A stretch of DNA of 64,000 bases from positions 1,178,001-1,242,000 of the forward strand of contig OY970235.1 in the NCBI GenBank assembly GCA_963714145.1, written 5' to 3'. Position numbers and translations under genes: made by a program. Source of the stretch: JBBWZH01 sp035544115. GTDB taxonomy: Bacteria > Actinomycetota > Actinomycetes > Mycobacteriales > CADCTP01. Position 1 is the stretch's first letter; every line of letters begins with the position of its first letter. The notes beneath the pieces are model-generated. The model saw nothing but the letters and a program-made list of their open reading frames with translations, was not told the DNA's origin and made no database searches. Shown here in pieces: positions 24,718 through 33,202 of the stretch.

Positions 24718-26871
24718 TCAGCCGACCGGCTGCAGGGCCGGTTCGTCGATCGGCGCGGTCTCGGCCACGTCCAGCTGGTGCTGGTAGCGGCGGATCCGGG
24801 AGATCGGGTAGCTCGGCCCGAGCGCGGCCCGGGCGAACGCCTTCAGGTCACCGGGCACCAGCGGGTTGCGGCCGTTGGCGCCGAGCACCCGGTCGGCGAA
24901 CCGGACCTGGGTCGACCGCCGGACCAGTGGTTCGCCGTGGAAGTACGCCGGCAGGTCGTAGCGGTACCGGCAGGTCTTGCCCGCGGCCGGGTCGTACTCG
25001 GGCCGGACCATGATGTCCCGCTGGAACCGCAGCACCTCGGCCAGCACCTCGCCCGCGCCGCCCGCCCCGCCCGCGCCGGCCGGGTCGCCGGCACCGGCGC
25101 CGACCGGCAGGCCGAGGCTGGTCAGGTAGTCCGGCAGCTCGGCGGTGAACCGGTCGAACTGGTCGGCCAGCCGCAGCCAGCCCCAGTGGTCGATGGTCCA
25201 GCCGCGCCGCGTGCCGTACCGGGCCAGGTCCGCGGCCATGTCCGGTTGGCTGGCGACCAGGTTCGCCAGCGGCAGCTCCGAGTGCTGGTAGTAGTCCTGG
25301 TAGAGCCGGGTCATCCGGGCCAGCATGGTGCCCAGCACGGTGTCCGGGTGGGCCTCGTAGAACGCCTGCAGGTCGGAGTAGAACCGGGTGTAGTCGACGC
25401 CGTGCGCGCCGGCCAGGTGCTGGGCGAGGTACCGGGTGTAGCAGCCGTTGTGCAGGAACTGCACCAGCGCCACGAACACGAACCCGGACACCAGGTCGTC
25501 CCGCTCCATCGCGCCGGTCCGGATCACCATGTCCACGGTCTCCGCCTCGTCGGCGGGGGTGCCCGGCTCCTCCACGTACAGCCGCTTGGGCAGCGTGCGC
25601 AGGCCGTACTTCTCGATCTTCGCCGGGGTGTTGATCGGCGCGTTCGGCAGGATCGCGAACTCGTACACCCGGATGTCGTCGTGGTTGCCGGCGGCCAGCA
25701 GCGAGCCGACCCCGCGCCGGAACGAGGACGCGGTCTCCAGCGGCAGCCCGAGGATCAGCTCGGTGTACGTGGGGATGCCCTCGGCCCGGTACCGGCGCTG
25801 CAGCTTGCCGTAGTTGTCGATGCCGATGTTCTTGCGGTCGATCGCCTCCAGCACGTCCATGTCGGTGCTCTGCAGCGAGAGCGTGGTGCCCATCAGCAGG
25901 TCGGCCTGGTGCCAGGTGCGGGAGATCGCCAGCACCCGCTCGTTGGAGTTCTTGGCGAAGTTGACCCGGATCTGCCGGGGCGCGTTGTACTGCGCGCGTA
26001 CCTCGGCCAGCGCCTTGGCGATCTCCTCGTCGCGGCCGACGATGCCGAAGTTCGCGTCGCAGATGAACACGTCCTCGACGTCGTGCCGGCCGAACCAGTC
26101 GATCTCGTCGGTCAGCCGCTCGTCGTCGAACATCCGCAGCGCGCTCATCGTGGCCGAGCCCCAGTCGCAGAACGCGCACGAGTACGGGCAGCCGCGGTTG
26201 GTCTCCCAGAGCGCGTAGAAGCGCAGCCCGCGCTCCCGGCAGGCGGCCACGGCGGCGTCCATGTGGCCGAGCAGGTACGGGCTGGCGGTGCGGATCTCCC
26301 GGGGCAGCCGGACCGGCGGCAGCCCGGCCAGCGCGTGGCTGCCGTGCTTGACCGACACGCCGGGGACGTTGCGGTAGTCCGGGGTGTCCTTGAGCCGCTC
26401 GGTCAGCAGCGCCCGGAACGCGTCCTCGCCCTCGCCGTGCACGGCCACGTCCACCCAGGGCTGCTCGGCGAAGAAGGTGTCCGGGCGGTCCGGCACGTGC
26501 GGGCCGCCGGCGACCACCAGGACGTCCGGGTAGCGCTCCTTGACCAGCTTGGCGACCTTCATCTGGCGCCGGAAGTTCCAGACGTAGCAGGACAGCCCGA
26601 GCACGTCCGGCGCCACGATGCTGTCCGCGATCTCGGCCGGCGGCGCGGCCAGGAAGACCGGGTCGGCGAACGTGTAGTTCGCCGCCACCTGCTCGTCCTG
26701 CTCGGCGTACGCCCGCAGCAGGCCGGCCACCAGCGGCAGGAACGGCACGTTGTTCAGCCCGACGAAGTAGACCCGGCGGTCCCCACCCGCGGCCGCACCG
26801 GTCTGTGCTGCGGCCCCACCCGTGGCCCTGCCGTTCAACTCGCCACCAGCCTTCCGGTCGACACCGCCCAC
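24718..26871 (-). CDS. Cobalamin-dependent radical SAM enzyme, ThnK/TokK-like
   Basis: A 717-aa protein: an N-terminal cobalamin-binding Rossmann region (VYFVGLNNVPFLPL, then VLGLSCYVWNFRRQMK), a radical SAM barrel with NRGCPYSCAFCDWG (CxxxCxxC near residues 227-234), and a C-terminal extension of about 330 residues. The overall size and long C-terminal domain match the ThnK/TokK class, which add methyl groups sequentially at C6 of the carbapenam to build the alkyl side chain. The start (GTG, 2 nt after the crotonase stop) is weakly supported; the first 30 residues are low-complexity and the true start may lie inside. The gene position relative to the ThnL/M/N/O/P-like genes equals the thn order. 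Confidence 0.85.
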   Translation of the reverse strand: MGGVDRKAGGELNGRATGGAAAQTGAAAGGDRRVYFVGLNNVPFLPLVAGLLRAYAEQDEQVAANYTFADPVFLAAPPAEIADSIVAPDVLGLSCYVWNFRRQMKVAKLVKERYPDVLVVAGGPHVPDRPDTFFAEQPWVDVAVHGEGEDAFRALLTERLKDTPDYRNVPGVSVKHGSHALAGLPPVRLPREIRTASPYLLGHMDAAVAACRERGLRFYALWETNRGCPYSCAFCDWGSATMSALRMFDDERLTDEIDWFGRHDVEDVFICDANFGIVGRDEEIAKALAEVRAQYNAPRQIRVNFAKNSNERVLAISRTWHQADLLMGTTLSLQSTDMDVLEAIDRKNIGIDNYGKLQRRYRAEGIPTYTELILGLPLETASSFRRGVGSLLAAGNHDDIRVYEFAILPNAPINTPAKIEKYGLRTLPKRLYVEEPGTPADEAETVDMVIRTGAMERDDLVSGFVFVALVQFLHNGCYTRYLAQHLAGAHGVDYTRFYSDLQAFYEAHPDTVLGTMLARMTRLYQDYYQHSELPLANLVASQPDMAADLARYGTRRGWTIDHWGWLRLADQFDRFTAELPDYLTSLGLPVGAGAGDPAGAGGAGGAGEVLAEVLRFQRDIMVRPEYDPAAGKTCRYRYDLPAYFHGEPLVRRSTQVRFADRVLGANGRNPLVPGDLKAFARAALGPSYPISRIRRYQHQLDVAETAPIDEPALQPVG

Positions 26872-26873
26872 GG

Positions 26874-27641
26874 TCAGGACTCCGGCCGGCCGTAGCTGAG
26901 GAACTTCTCCATCGCCTTGGCCGGCTCACCGGACGCGAACGCGCGCATGTGCGCCAGCTGCGCGTGCACGGCGAGCGAGTCGGAGCCCTCCAGCGCGAGC
27001 AGTTCCAGCCGGGCCTTGGTCAGCCGCAGCGCCAGCGCCGGCTTGGCGGCCAGCAGGTCGGCCAGCTCCAGCGCGCGCGGCGTCGGGTCACCGGCGACCA
27101 CCTCGGCGACCAGCCCCCACTCGCGCGCCTCCGGGGCGTAGACGCGGCGGTTGGTGAGCGCCATCTCGGTGGTGCGGCCGCGGCCGATGATGTCGTAGAG
27201 GGTCCAGACGCCGAGGATGCACGGGATCGCGTCGTCCAGCTCCGGCATCGCGAAGAAGGCGGTGTCGGCGGCCACCCGGATGTCGCACAGCAGCGCGAAC
27301 TGGAAGCCGGCGCCGACGCAGCAGCCGTCCACGGCGGCCACCACCGGCTTCGGGAACGCCAGCACCGCCCGGTACAGCGCCATGTGCTCGTCGATCCAGC
27401 CGACGATCTCCTCCGGGGCGAACTCCTTCGCCTCGACCAGGTCCTGGCCGGCGCTGAACGCCTGCTCCCGGCTGGCCACCACCACGGCCCGGACGGTGTC
27501 GTCGGCGGCCAGCGCGGTCAGCAGCTCGGCCAGCCCCTCGCGTACCTCGCGGGTCAGCGCGTTGCGTCGGCGCGGCCGGTTCAGCGTGAGGACGGCGATC
27601 TCCTTCTCCCGCCGCACCTCGATGGTGGCTGCTGCCGTCAT
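26874..27641 (-). CDS. Carboxymethylproline-synthase-like crotonase (CarB/ThnE family)
   Basis: A 255-aa protein. From memory of CarB the resemblance is closer than to generic crotonases: DDTVRAVVV, AFSAGQD, GWIDEHMALYRAVL, AAVDGCCVGAGFQFALLCD and TAFFAMPEL all have direct CarB counterparts. The Glu of MPEL at residue 134 aligns with CarB catalytic Glu131. CarB and ThnE condense malonyl-CoA with pyrroline-5-carboxylate to give (2S,5S)-carboxymethylproline, the committed carbapenem step. ATG at 27641 overlaps the upstream stop (ATGA). Together with the neighbouring beta-lactam synthetase-like gene it is the key evidence for a carbapenem-type product. A search against CarB/ThnE would settle it. 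Confidence 0.82.
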   Translation of the reverse strand: MTAAATIEVRREKEIAVLTLNRPRRRNALTREVREGLAELLTALAADDTVRAVVVASREQAFSAGQDLVEAKEFAPEEIVGWIDEHMALYRAVLAFPKPVVAAVDGCCVGAGFQFALLCDIRVAADTAFFAMPELDDAIPCILGVWTLYDIIGRGRTTEMALTNRRVYAPEAREWGLVAEVVAGDPTPRALELADLLAAKPALALRLTKARLELLALEGSDSLAVHAQLAHMRAFASGEPAKAMEKFLSYGRPES

Positions 27642-29185
27642 GACGACCTCCTCGCGGGTTCGTGCGACACGGGTGGCTGCCACGGCGCATGGCGGCTGAT
27701 CTCCACCGGCACCGGGCCCACCCCGGCCGGCGCCGGCTTCGGCGCGGCCGGCACGGGCAGTTCGGCCAGCGCGGTGGCACCGGCCGGCAGTTGGGCGCTG
27801 GTGATCCCGGGCTTCAGCGGCGTGTCCAGGTGGCCGCGGCGGACCGTGGCGACCATCTGCCCGAACGCGTCGCCGTCGGAGTGGTAGAAGATCGCCGCGT
27901 CGCCGTCGTGGTTCAGGCCGATGTTGGGGCGGCTGCTCGCCGCCTGCAGCAGGTCGGCCATCCGGCCGTAGAACTTCTCCAGCGGCAGCCGGGTCGGGAA
28001 CAGCGTGTGGTAGCAGTCGAACAGGTCCGGCTCGTCGCTGATGAACCCGGCCGAGGTCTCGTCGTACAGGTCGGTGCCGGGCAGCGGGGTCAGCACGGAG
28101 AAGCTCGGCATGTCCACCTGCAGGTGCTCGATGGTCCGCACCAGCTGGTCGAAGTCCGCGTCGTCCCAGGCCGGCTGTGCGATGAAGTTGGCCCGCACCC
28201 GGACACCCAGGCTGTGGAACAGGTTGATCGCGTCGATGGTCTGCTGCGGCGCGGTGCCCTTGTGGTAGCCGGACAGCTCGTCCGAGGTCATCGACTCGGC
28301 CCCGACCAGCACCGAGTCCAGCCCGATCTCGGCCCACTTGGTGATCACGTCCGGCCGGCGCAGCGCGGTGTCGGTGCGGACGTACATGTGGTAGCGCTTG
28401 TCGATGCCGGCGTCGGCGATGGCGCCGGCCAGCTCCAGCATCCGGCCGGGCTGGATGAACGCCTCGTCGTCGACCAGGTAGACGTTGCGCTGCTCGATGT
28501 CGGTCAGCTCGGTCAGCACCCGGTCCACGTCCTTGACCAGGTAGCGCCGGTTGGTCATCCGCCACAGCGAGCAGAAGTTGCAGGTGTACGGGCAGCCCGC
28601 GGACAGCCGGGCCAGCGCGACCGGCTTGTAGATGGAGTGGAAGTACTTGTCCCGGTTGTGCGCCAGCAGCGAGCGGTCCGGCAGCGGCAGGTCGTTCAGC
28701 GAGCTGGCCGCGGGCGTACCGCCGCGGGCCAGCCCGTCCCGGATGTCGTACGGGGCGAGCCCGGGGGTCGGCGCCACCGACCCGCCGCGTTCCAGCTCGG
28801 CGGCCAGGTGCCGCAGCGGGGTGCCGCCCTCGCCGGCGATCACGTAGTCCGCCGCGAACCCGTCCAGCCAGGACGAGGTGACGGTCGGGTGGTGGCCGCC
28901 GATGACCACCGGCACGTTCGGCCAGAGCCGCTTCGCCTCCCGGGTCGCCTCCCGGGCCACCCGGACGTTCGTCGTGTACGGCACCGCCACGCCGATCAGC
29001 TGCGGCGCCTCGTGCCGGGCCGCGGCGGCCTCCAGCGGGCCGTCCAGGCGCAGGTCGTGGATGCGCACGTCGTGGTCCGGCCGCAGCGCGCCGGCCAGGT
29101 ACTCCAGCGGCAACGGCTCGCAGCAGCTGAGCTGATCGCTCAGGACGGCGCGCTGGTTACGAGGCCACACCAACAAGACGCGCAT
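27638..29185 (-). CDS. Cobalamin-binding radical SAM protein, ThnL-like position
   Basis: A 515-aa protein. ATG at 29185 has AGGAAGGGA about 5 nt upstream, so the longer frame is not needed. The N-terminus is a B12-binding domain (LLVWPRNQ, then LIGVAVPYTTNVRVAREA, VVIGGHHPT). The radical SAM cluster motif is GCPYTCNFCSLW near residue 197, followed by VDDEAFIQPGR and ESMTSDELSGYHKGT in the barrel. The C-terminal tail is Pro/Ala-rich. It overlaps the beta-lactam synthetase-like gene by 29 nt. Carbapenem clusters carry three such enzymes (ThnK, ThnL, ThnP); size and position fit ThnL, whose exact role I cannot state from sequence. Confidence 0.85.
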   Translation of the reverse strand: MRVLLVWPRNQRAVLSDQLSCCEPLPLEYLAGALRPDHDVRIHDLRLDGPLEAAAARHEAPQLIGVAVPYTTNVRVAREATREAKRLWPNVPVVIGGHHPTVTSSWLDGFAADYVIAGEGGTPLRHLAAELERGGSVAPTPGLAPYDIRDGLARGGTPAASSLNDLPLPDRSLLAHNRDKYFHSIYKPVALARLSAGCPYTCNFCSLWRMTNRRYLVKDVDRVLTELTDIEQRNVYLVDDEAFIQPGRMLELAGAIADAGIDKRYHMYVRTDTALRRPDVITKWAEIGLDSVLVGAESMTSDELSGYHKGTAPQQTIDAINLFHSLGVRVRANFIAQPAWDDADFDQLVRTIEHLQVDMPSFSVLTPLPGTDLYDETSAGFISDEPDLFDCYHTLFPTRLPLEKFYGRMADLLQAASSRPNIGLNHDGDAAIFYHSDGDAFGQMVATVRRGHLDTPLKPGITSAQLPAGATALAELPVPAAPKPAPAGVGPVPVEISRHAPWQPPVSHEPARRSS

Positions 29186-30560
29186 TGGTCCCTTCCTCCT
29201 GCTGCTGTCCGGGGATGGCCTGACCGGATTGGCCGGCGTCGGCCGCGGCCTCGGCGAACACGGCGGCGGCCCACTCGCGCAGCCGCTCGGCCTGCACCCG
29301 CTGGTCATCGCTGCCGAGCACGGCCGTGAACATGTGGTGCATGGCCGTGCCTTCCTGGATCGCGATCTTCGGCCGGAACGCCACCTCGGCCGGGATCACC
29401 CGGGCGGCCGCGTGCCGCAGCGCCCACTTCACCGTGCCCTCGCGCAGTTTCAGCGCCGCCGGCACGGTCAGCGCGGTCGAGATCATCGACGCGGTCCAGT
29501 ACGGGTGCCGGATCGCGATCCGGTTGGCCTCGGCCACCGCCGGGTTGAACTCGTTGCTGTACCCGGTCGCGACGATGCCGGTGCGGATGGCCGCCTCGGT
29601 CGCCTCGTCCGTGCCGGCGCCGCCCAGCCCGGCGTAGAGCAGGTCGGCGCCGTAGCCGGTGAGCAACACCGACTCCTTGCCGCGCAGCCGGTCCAGGACG
29701 AAGCAGATCGGCGCGACGATCTGCAGCGTGGTCAGGTTCCAGGTCTCCAGCAGCCGCACCATCCGGGGCAGCAGGCTGGTCAGGTCGGCCGGGGTGAACG
29801 TCAGCTCCTGGTGCTCGCTGCCCAGGTGCTCGGCCAGCACCCGGGCCGGCGCGAACTCGTTCCCGTACGGCGTGCCGACCGTGTACGTGCGCAGCGTGGA
29901 CAGCTGCCGGGCGGCCAGCCCGGCCACCGTGGACGAGTCGACCCCGCCGGACAGCAGCACGCCGGCCGAGTCCACATCGGCGAGCAGCCCGCTGACCGCG
30001 GCGGCCAGCGCGGCGCCGGTCCGGTCGATGGCGTCCTCGGGGGTGACCGCGGTGGGCGCCGGCAGCTGGAAGTACGGCGTGCTCGCGGTCGGCTCGGCAG
30101 CCGTCCCGGGCGGGCCCTCCAGCGGCACCGTGACGACGCTTCCGGCCGGCACCGCGGCGATCCCGGCGAAGCTGGAGCGGCCCAGCGCCCGGCCGGACAG
30201 CAGCCGCACCGGCTCGCCCAGCAGCGGCTGCAGCGCCACCGCCGAGGTGCTGACCGCGAGGTGGCCGGCGGCGTCCCGGGCGTAGTGCAGCGGGCAGAGC
30301 GCGCCGTGGTCGGTCCACAGCACCGCGGTGCCGTCCCGGACCAGTACGCCGCAGTGCCGGGCGAACGCCGTGCCGGCCAGCTCGACCAGCCGCGCCACCT
30401 CGGTGTCCGGCGCCGGCAGCGGGAAGCCGCGGTCGAGCAGGTCGCCGTGCAGCACCAGCAGGTGGTCGCCGGCGGCGCGGGCCAGCGTGGTCAGCGTGCC
30501 CGGCTCGTCCGCCGACAGCCGTCCGGTGCGACCGGCACCGGGCCGGAGCAGGAACCCCAT
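29157..30560 (-). CDS. Beta-lactam synthetase-like member of the asparagine synthetase family (ThnM/CarA/BLS)
   Basis: A 467-aa protein. The C-terminal half is a PP-loop synthetase with LLSGGVDSSTVAGL near residue 203, LLTGYGADLLYAG near 300 (GYGAD where AsnB has GEGSDE) and a conserved Lys in FRPKIAIQEGTA near 398. The N-terminal half has the glutaminase fold but starts MGFLLRP, so the catalytic Cys2 of glutamine-dependent AsnB is absent. That combination is typical of BLS and carbapenam synthetase, which adenylate a beta-amino acid and close the four-membered lactam. Lasso-peptide cyclases also lack Cys, but no lasso precursor or protease is present. ATG at 30560 is one base after the ThnN-like stop. 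Confidence 0.85.
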   Translation of the reverse strand: MGFLLRPGAGRTGRLSADEPGTLTTLARAAGDHLLVLHGDLLDRGFPLPAPDTEVARLVELAGTAFARHCGVLVRDGTAVLWTDHGALCPLHYARDAAGHLAVSTSAVALQPLLGEPVRLLSGRALGRSSFAGIAAVPAGSVVTVPLEGPPGTAAEPTASTPYFQLPAPTAVTPEDAIDRTGAALAAAVSGLLADVDSAGVLLSGGVDSSTVAGLAARQLSTLRTYTVGTPYGNEFAPARVLAEHLGSEHQELTFTPADLTSLLPRMVRLLETWNLTTLQIVAPICFVLDRLRGKESVLLTGYGADLLYAGLGGAGTDEATEAAIRTGIVATGYSNEFNPAVAEANRIAIRHPYWTASMISTALTVPAALKLREGTVKWALRHAAARVIPAEVAFRPKIAIQEGTAMHHMFTAVLGSDDQRVQAERLREWAAAVFAEAAADAGQSGQAIPGQQQEEGTNARLVGVAS

Positions 30561-30561
30561 C

Positions 30562-31725
30562 TCAGTACACCCCCTCGACCTGACCACCGACGGTGAACTC
30601 CGGGCTGTACGGGTCGCCGAGCCAGGCCCACGGGTAGCGGTCGGCGACCACCCCGTACGGCTCGACCCGGGTGGCCCGGTCCCGTTCGGCGAACCCGGGC
30701 AGCAGTTGGTCCTCGGTCAGCCGCCAGACCCGCACCTGCCCCTCCGTGCCGTAGGGCACCAGCGCGCCGGGGTCGGGCTCGTCGGCGGACCGCATCACGT
30801 CCAGCAGCACGTGCGGCCGGCTCGGCACGTACACCACGTGGTAGTCGTCCGTGGGTTCCAGCGGCTTCTGGTAGCAGATGCCGGTGGTCGAGGTGCCGTA
30901 CATGCCGAACACCGGCGCGCCCGGGAAGATCTGCTCGGTCAGCACCTGCTGGCTGTCCGGGGGCATCGTGGTGCCCGCGTGCAGCACCGCCCTGATCCCG
31001 GCCAGCAGGCTCAGGTCGATGAACTCGGGCATCATCTCCAGCAGCCGGGAGGTGCAGAACAGCACCTCGACCCGCTGCGAGCTCAACACCGAGCGGACCT
31101 GGTCCCAGATGTGCCGGACGTACCGGTCGGCCGCGGCGGTCATCCCCTCCGCGCCGTAGATCTTCACGATCCGCGGGTCCAGGTCGATCGAGAAGCACGT
31201 GCCGCCGCGCCGGTGCGCGATGTCGACCACCAGCCGGCCGGTGGTGTGCGGCCCGGTCGGCCCGACGAACAGCCAGTTCCCGCCGCGCGGCACGCCGTGC
31301 AGGTCGAGGAACTCGTCCGAGAAGTCCATGATCTGGTCCCAGTACGGGGCGCCCCAGGTGCCGTGCTTGAACGCGCCGGTGGTGCCGCCGGTCTGCGCGG
31401 TCCAGAGGAACCCGCCGCCGTGCCGGGCCGAGTCGCGGACCGAGCGCGGGACGAAGTCCTCCACCGGGGCGCGCCGGGCGGCCTCCTCGAAGTGGCTCTG
31501 GTCGGCCGCGTCCCGGAACGACAGCAGCTGCTGCGCGTCGGCCCAGCTGTGCACCTTGTGCAGCGCGTTCGTGCCCAGCCGGCGGTCCCGGTCCAACCAG
31601 TACCGGCTGCCGGTGTCCGGGTCGAAGTGCAGTTCGACGATCCGCCGGACGTGCGCGTCGGTCACCTCGGCCAACACCGAGGGCCGGTCCAGCGCATCGG
31701 CGGGACGGGGCGGGGCCAGTTGCAC
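30562..31725 (-). CDS. AMP-forming ligase/acyl-activating enzyme, ThnN-like
   Basis: A 387-aa protein in the acyl-protein synthetase/phenylacetate-CoA-ligase-like group. The phosphate-binding loop is AQTGGTTGAFKHG near residue 110, with a second adenylation motif MYGTSTTG near 276 and LVPYGTEGQVRVWRL toward the end. GTG at 31725 follows GAGGAGA with good spacing. It lies between the beta-lactam synthetase-like and acyl-CoA-reductase-like genes, the same order as thnM-thnN-thnO. The pair N/O resembles LuxE/LuxC and could activate and reduce a carboxylate of the core or side chain. The function is inferred. Confidence 0.8.
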   Translation of the reverse strand: MQLAPPRPADALDRPSVLAEVTDAHVRRIVELHFDPDTGSRYWLDRDRRLGTNALHKVHSWADAQQLLSFRDAADQSHFEEAARRAPVEDFVPRSVRDSARHGGGFLWTAQTGGTTGAFKHGTWGAPYWDQIMDFSDEFLDLHGVPRGGNWLFVGPTGPHTTGRLVVDIAHRRGGTCFSIDLDPRIVKIYGAEGMTAAADRYVRHIWDQVRSVLSSQRVEVLFCTSRLLEMMPEFIDLSLLAGIRAVLHAGTTMPPDSQQVLTEQIFPGAPVFGMYGTSTTGICYQKPLEPTDDYHVVYVPSRPHVLLDVMRSADEPDPGALVPYGTEGQVRVWRLTEDQLLPGFAERDRATRVEPYGVVADRYPWAWLGDPYSPEFTVGGQVEGVY

Positions 31726-31774
31726 TTTCGTCTCCTCAGCCTGCTCTCGGGACCTGCTCAGGTCGGGGGCCTGG

Positions 31775-33202
31775 TCAGGTCGTCGGGCCGGCGCGGGTCA
31801 GGACGGCCTTCTTGTGGAACAGGAAGTCGGCCAGGTAGCCCTCGTGCGGGTCGACCGGGTCGTAGCCGTGGTCGAAGTCGGCGCCGCCGAAGACCTTGTC
31901 CACGCCCGGCTCCTCGGCCAGTTGCTCGACCAGGTCGGGCTCGTCCCCGGGCACCGCGACGATCAGCGAGCCGGCGCAGGCCGCGCGCAGCCGGGACCGC
32001 GGGATCTTCGCCACCGTGACGAACGGGAACGGCAGCTCCATCCCCCACAGCGGCGACTCGGCCTCCACCAGCAGCACGGTCGGCCGCAGGTAGGCCAACC
32101 CGTCCAGGTCGACCCGCAGCGGCACCCCGGTCACGGCGAGCGTCACGTCCACCGCGCCGGCCGCGATCTCCTGCTCGATCAGCCGGGCCAGCTCGTCGGC
32201 CCGGGCCCGGACCGGGAAGGCCGGCACCAGTGCCCGGTCCGCGTCCAGCGGCAGCACCGGGACGGCCAGCGCCCGCGCCAGCTGCTCGGCGGCCGCGCGG
32301 GCGTCGCCGCTGACCGCCAGCCCGCTCAGGTTCGTGCACAGCCGGCCGCAGCCGTGGGTGGCCATCCGGGCCAGCCGGGCCCAGCCGTCGGGGCCCGGGT
32401 CGGCGTCGGTGAGCACCGCCTTGCTGCGCCCGAAGTGGTACGTCTTCAGCGCGCCCGGCGGCACCTCGGCCGGTGGGTCGGCGCCGGGCCAGAGCACCTG
32501 GTCGGCCATCCGGCACAGCGCCGCCGTGTCGCCGTGCGCCATCGACAGTGCCCCGTCCGGCAGGCCGGCCCGGTACAGCGCGTCGGCGAACAGGTGGCTG
32601 GTGAACGGGTCGGCGGGGGAGGTGCCGAGCAGCACCGGCCGCCGGGCGGCAAGCGCTTGCAGCCACTCGACCACGATCGTCGGGAAGTTCGCCGGCACCC
32701 GGACGAACACCGACCGCCCGGCCGGCAGCCAGCGCCAGCGCCGCCCGGCGACCTCGCCGGTGCGGTACGCGGCCACCGAGCCGTCCGGCGACTGCGCGGC
32801 CAGGATCTGGTCCATCCGGGCCAGATCGGCGGCCACGGTCCGGACCCCGTTGTGGATCCGGTGCAGCGGCAGCCCGCTGGTCGCCGACAGCGCCCGCAGC
32901 AGGCCCGCGTTGGCCCCGCTGGCCAGGTCGGCCCGGACCAGGTCGGCGGCGCCGCGGAGCAGCCCGAACCAGGCGTCGTCCTCGATCTTGCGCAGCATCG
33001 CGGCGGTCCGGCCGGCCAGGTCGGCCATCTGGAACTGCACCAGCCGACCGGTCACGCCGACCGACGCCACCGCCCGGCCGGCGGCGTCGGCCAGCGTGCG
33101 CGGCGCCGAACCCAGCACCGCCCGGGCACCGACCTGAGCCGGTACCACGATCTCGTCGGCGCCGACGGCATCCGCCGGGGCGACCGGAGCGCCTACAGTC
33201 AC
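31775..33202 (-). CDS. Acyl-CoA-reductase/aldehyde-dehydrogenase-family protein, ThnO-like
   Basis: A 475-aa protein with an aldehyde dehydrogenase fold closest to LuxC-type acyl reductases: FVRVPANFPTIVVEWLQALAARRPVLLGTS region (start FVRVPANFPTIVVEWL), the Cys-containing GCGRLCTNLSG near residue 286, and a late FGGADFDHGYDP segment. The GTG start overlaps the ThnP-like stop by 4 nt (GTGA). A 49-nt gap to the ThnN-like gene contains that gene's ribosome-binding site. It would reduce an acyl thioester or adenylate with NAD(P)H; the thn counterpart is ThnO. The substrate is not known from sequence. Confidence 0.82.
   Translation of the reverse strand: MTVGAPVAPADAVGADEIVVPAQVGARAVLGSAPRTLADAAGRAVASVGVTGRLVQFQMADLAGRTAAMLRKIEDDAWFGLLRGAADLVRADLASGANAGLLRALSATSGLPLHRIHNGVRTVAADLARMDQILAAQSPDGSVAAYRTGEVAGRRWRWLPAGRSVFVRVPANFPTIVVEWLQALAARRPVLLGTSPADPFTSHLFADALYRAGLPDGALSMAHGDTAALCRMADQVLWPGADPPAEVPPGALKTYHFGRSKAVLTDADPGPDGWARLARMATHGCGRLCTNLSGLAVSGDARAAAEQLARALAVPVLPLDADRALVPAFPVRARADELARLIEQEIAAGAVDVTLAVTGVPLRVDLDGLAYLRPTVLLVEAESPLWGMELPFPFVTVAKIPRSRLRAACAGSLIVAVPGDEPDLVEQLAEEPGVDKVFGGADFDHGYDPVDPHEGYLADFLFHKKAVLTRAGPTT

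Noticed and set aside
29157..30560. Lasso-peptide cyclase
   Set aside because: The Cys2-less Asn-synthetase fold would fit, but there is no precursor peptide, RRE or leader peptidase, while a CarB-like crotonase and three B12-radical SAM genes are adjacent.
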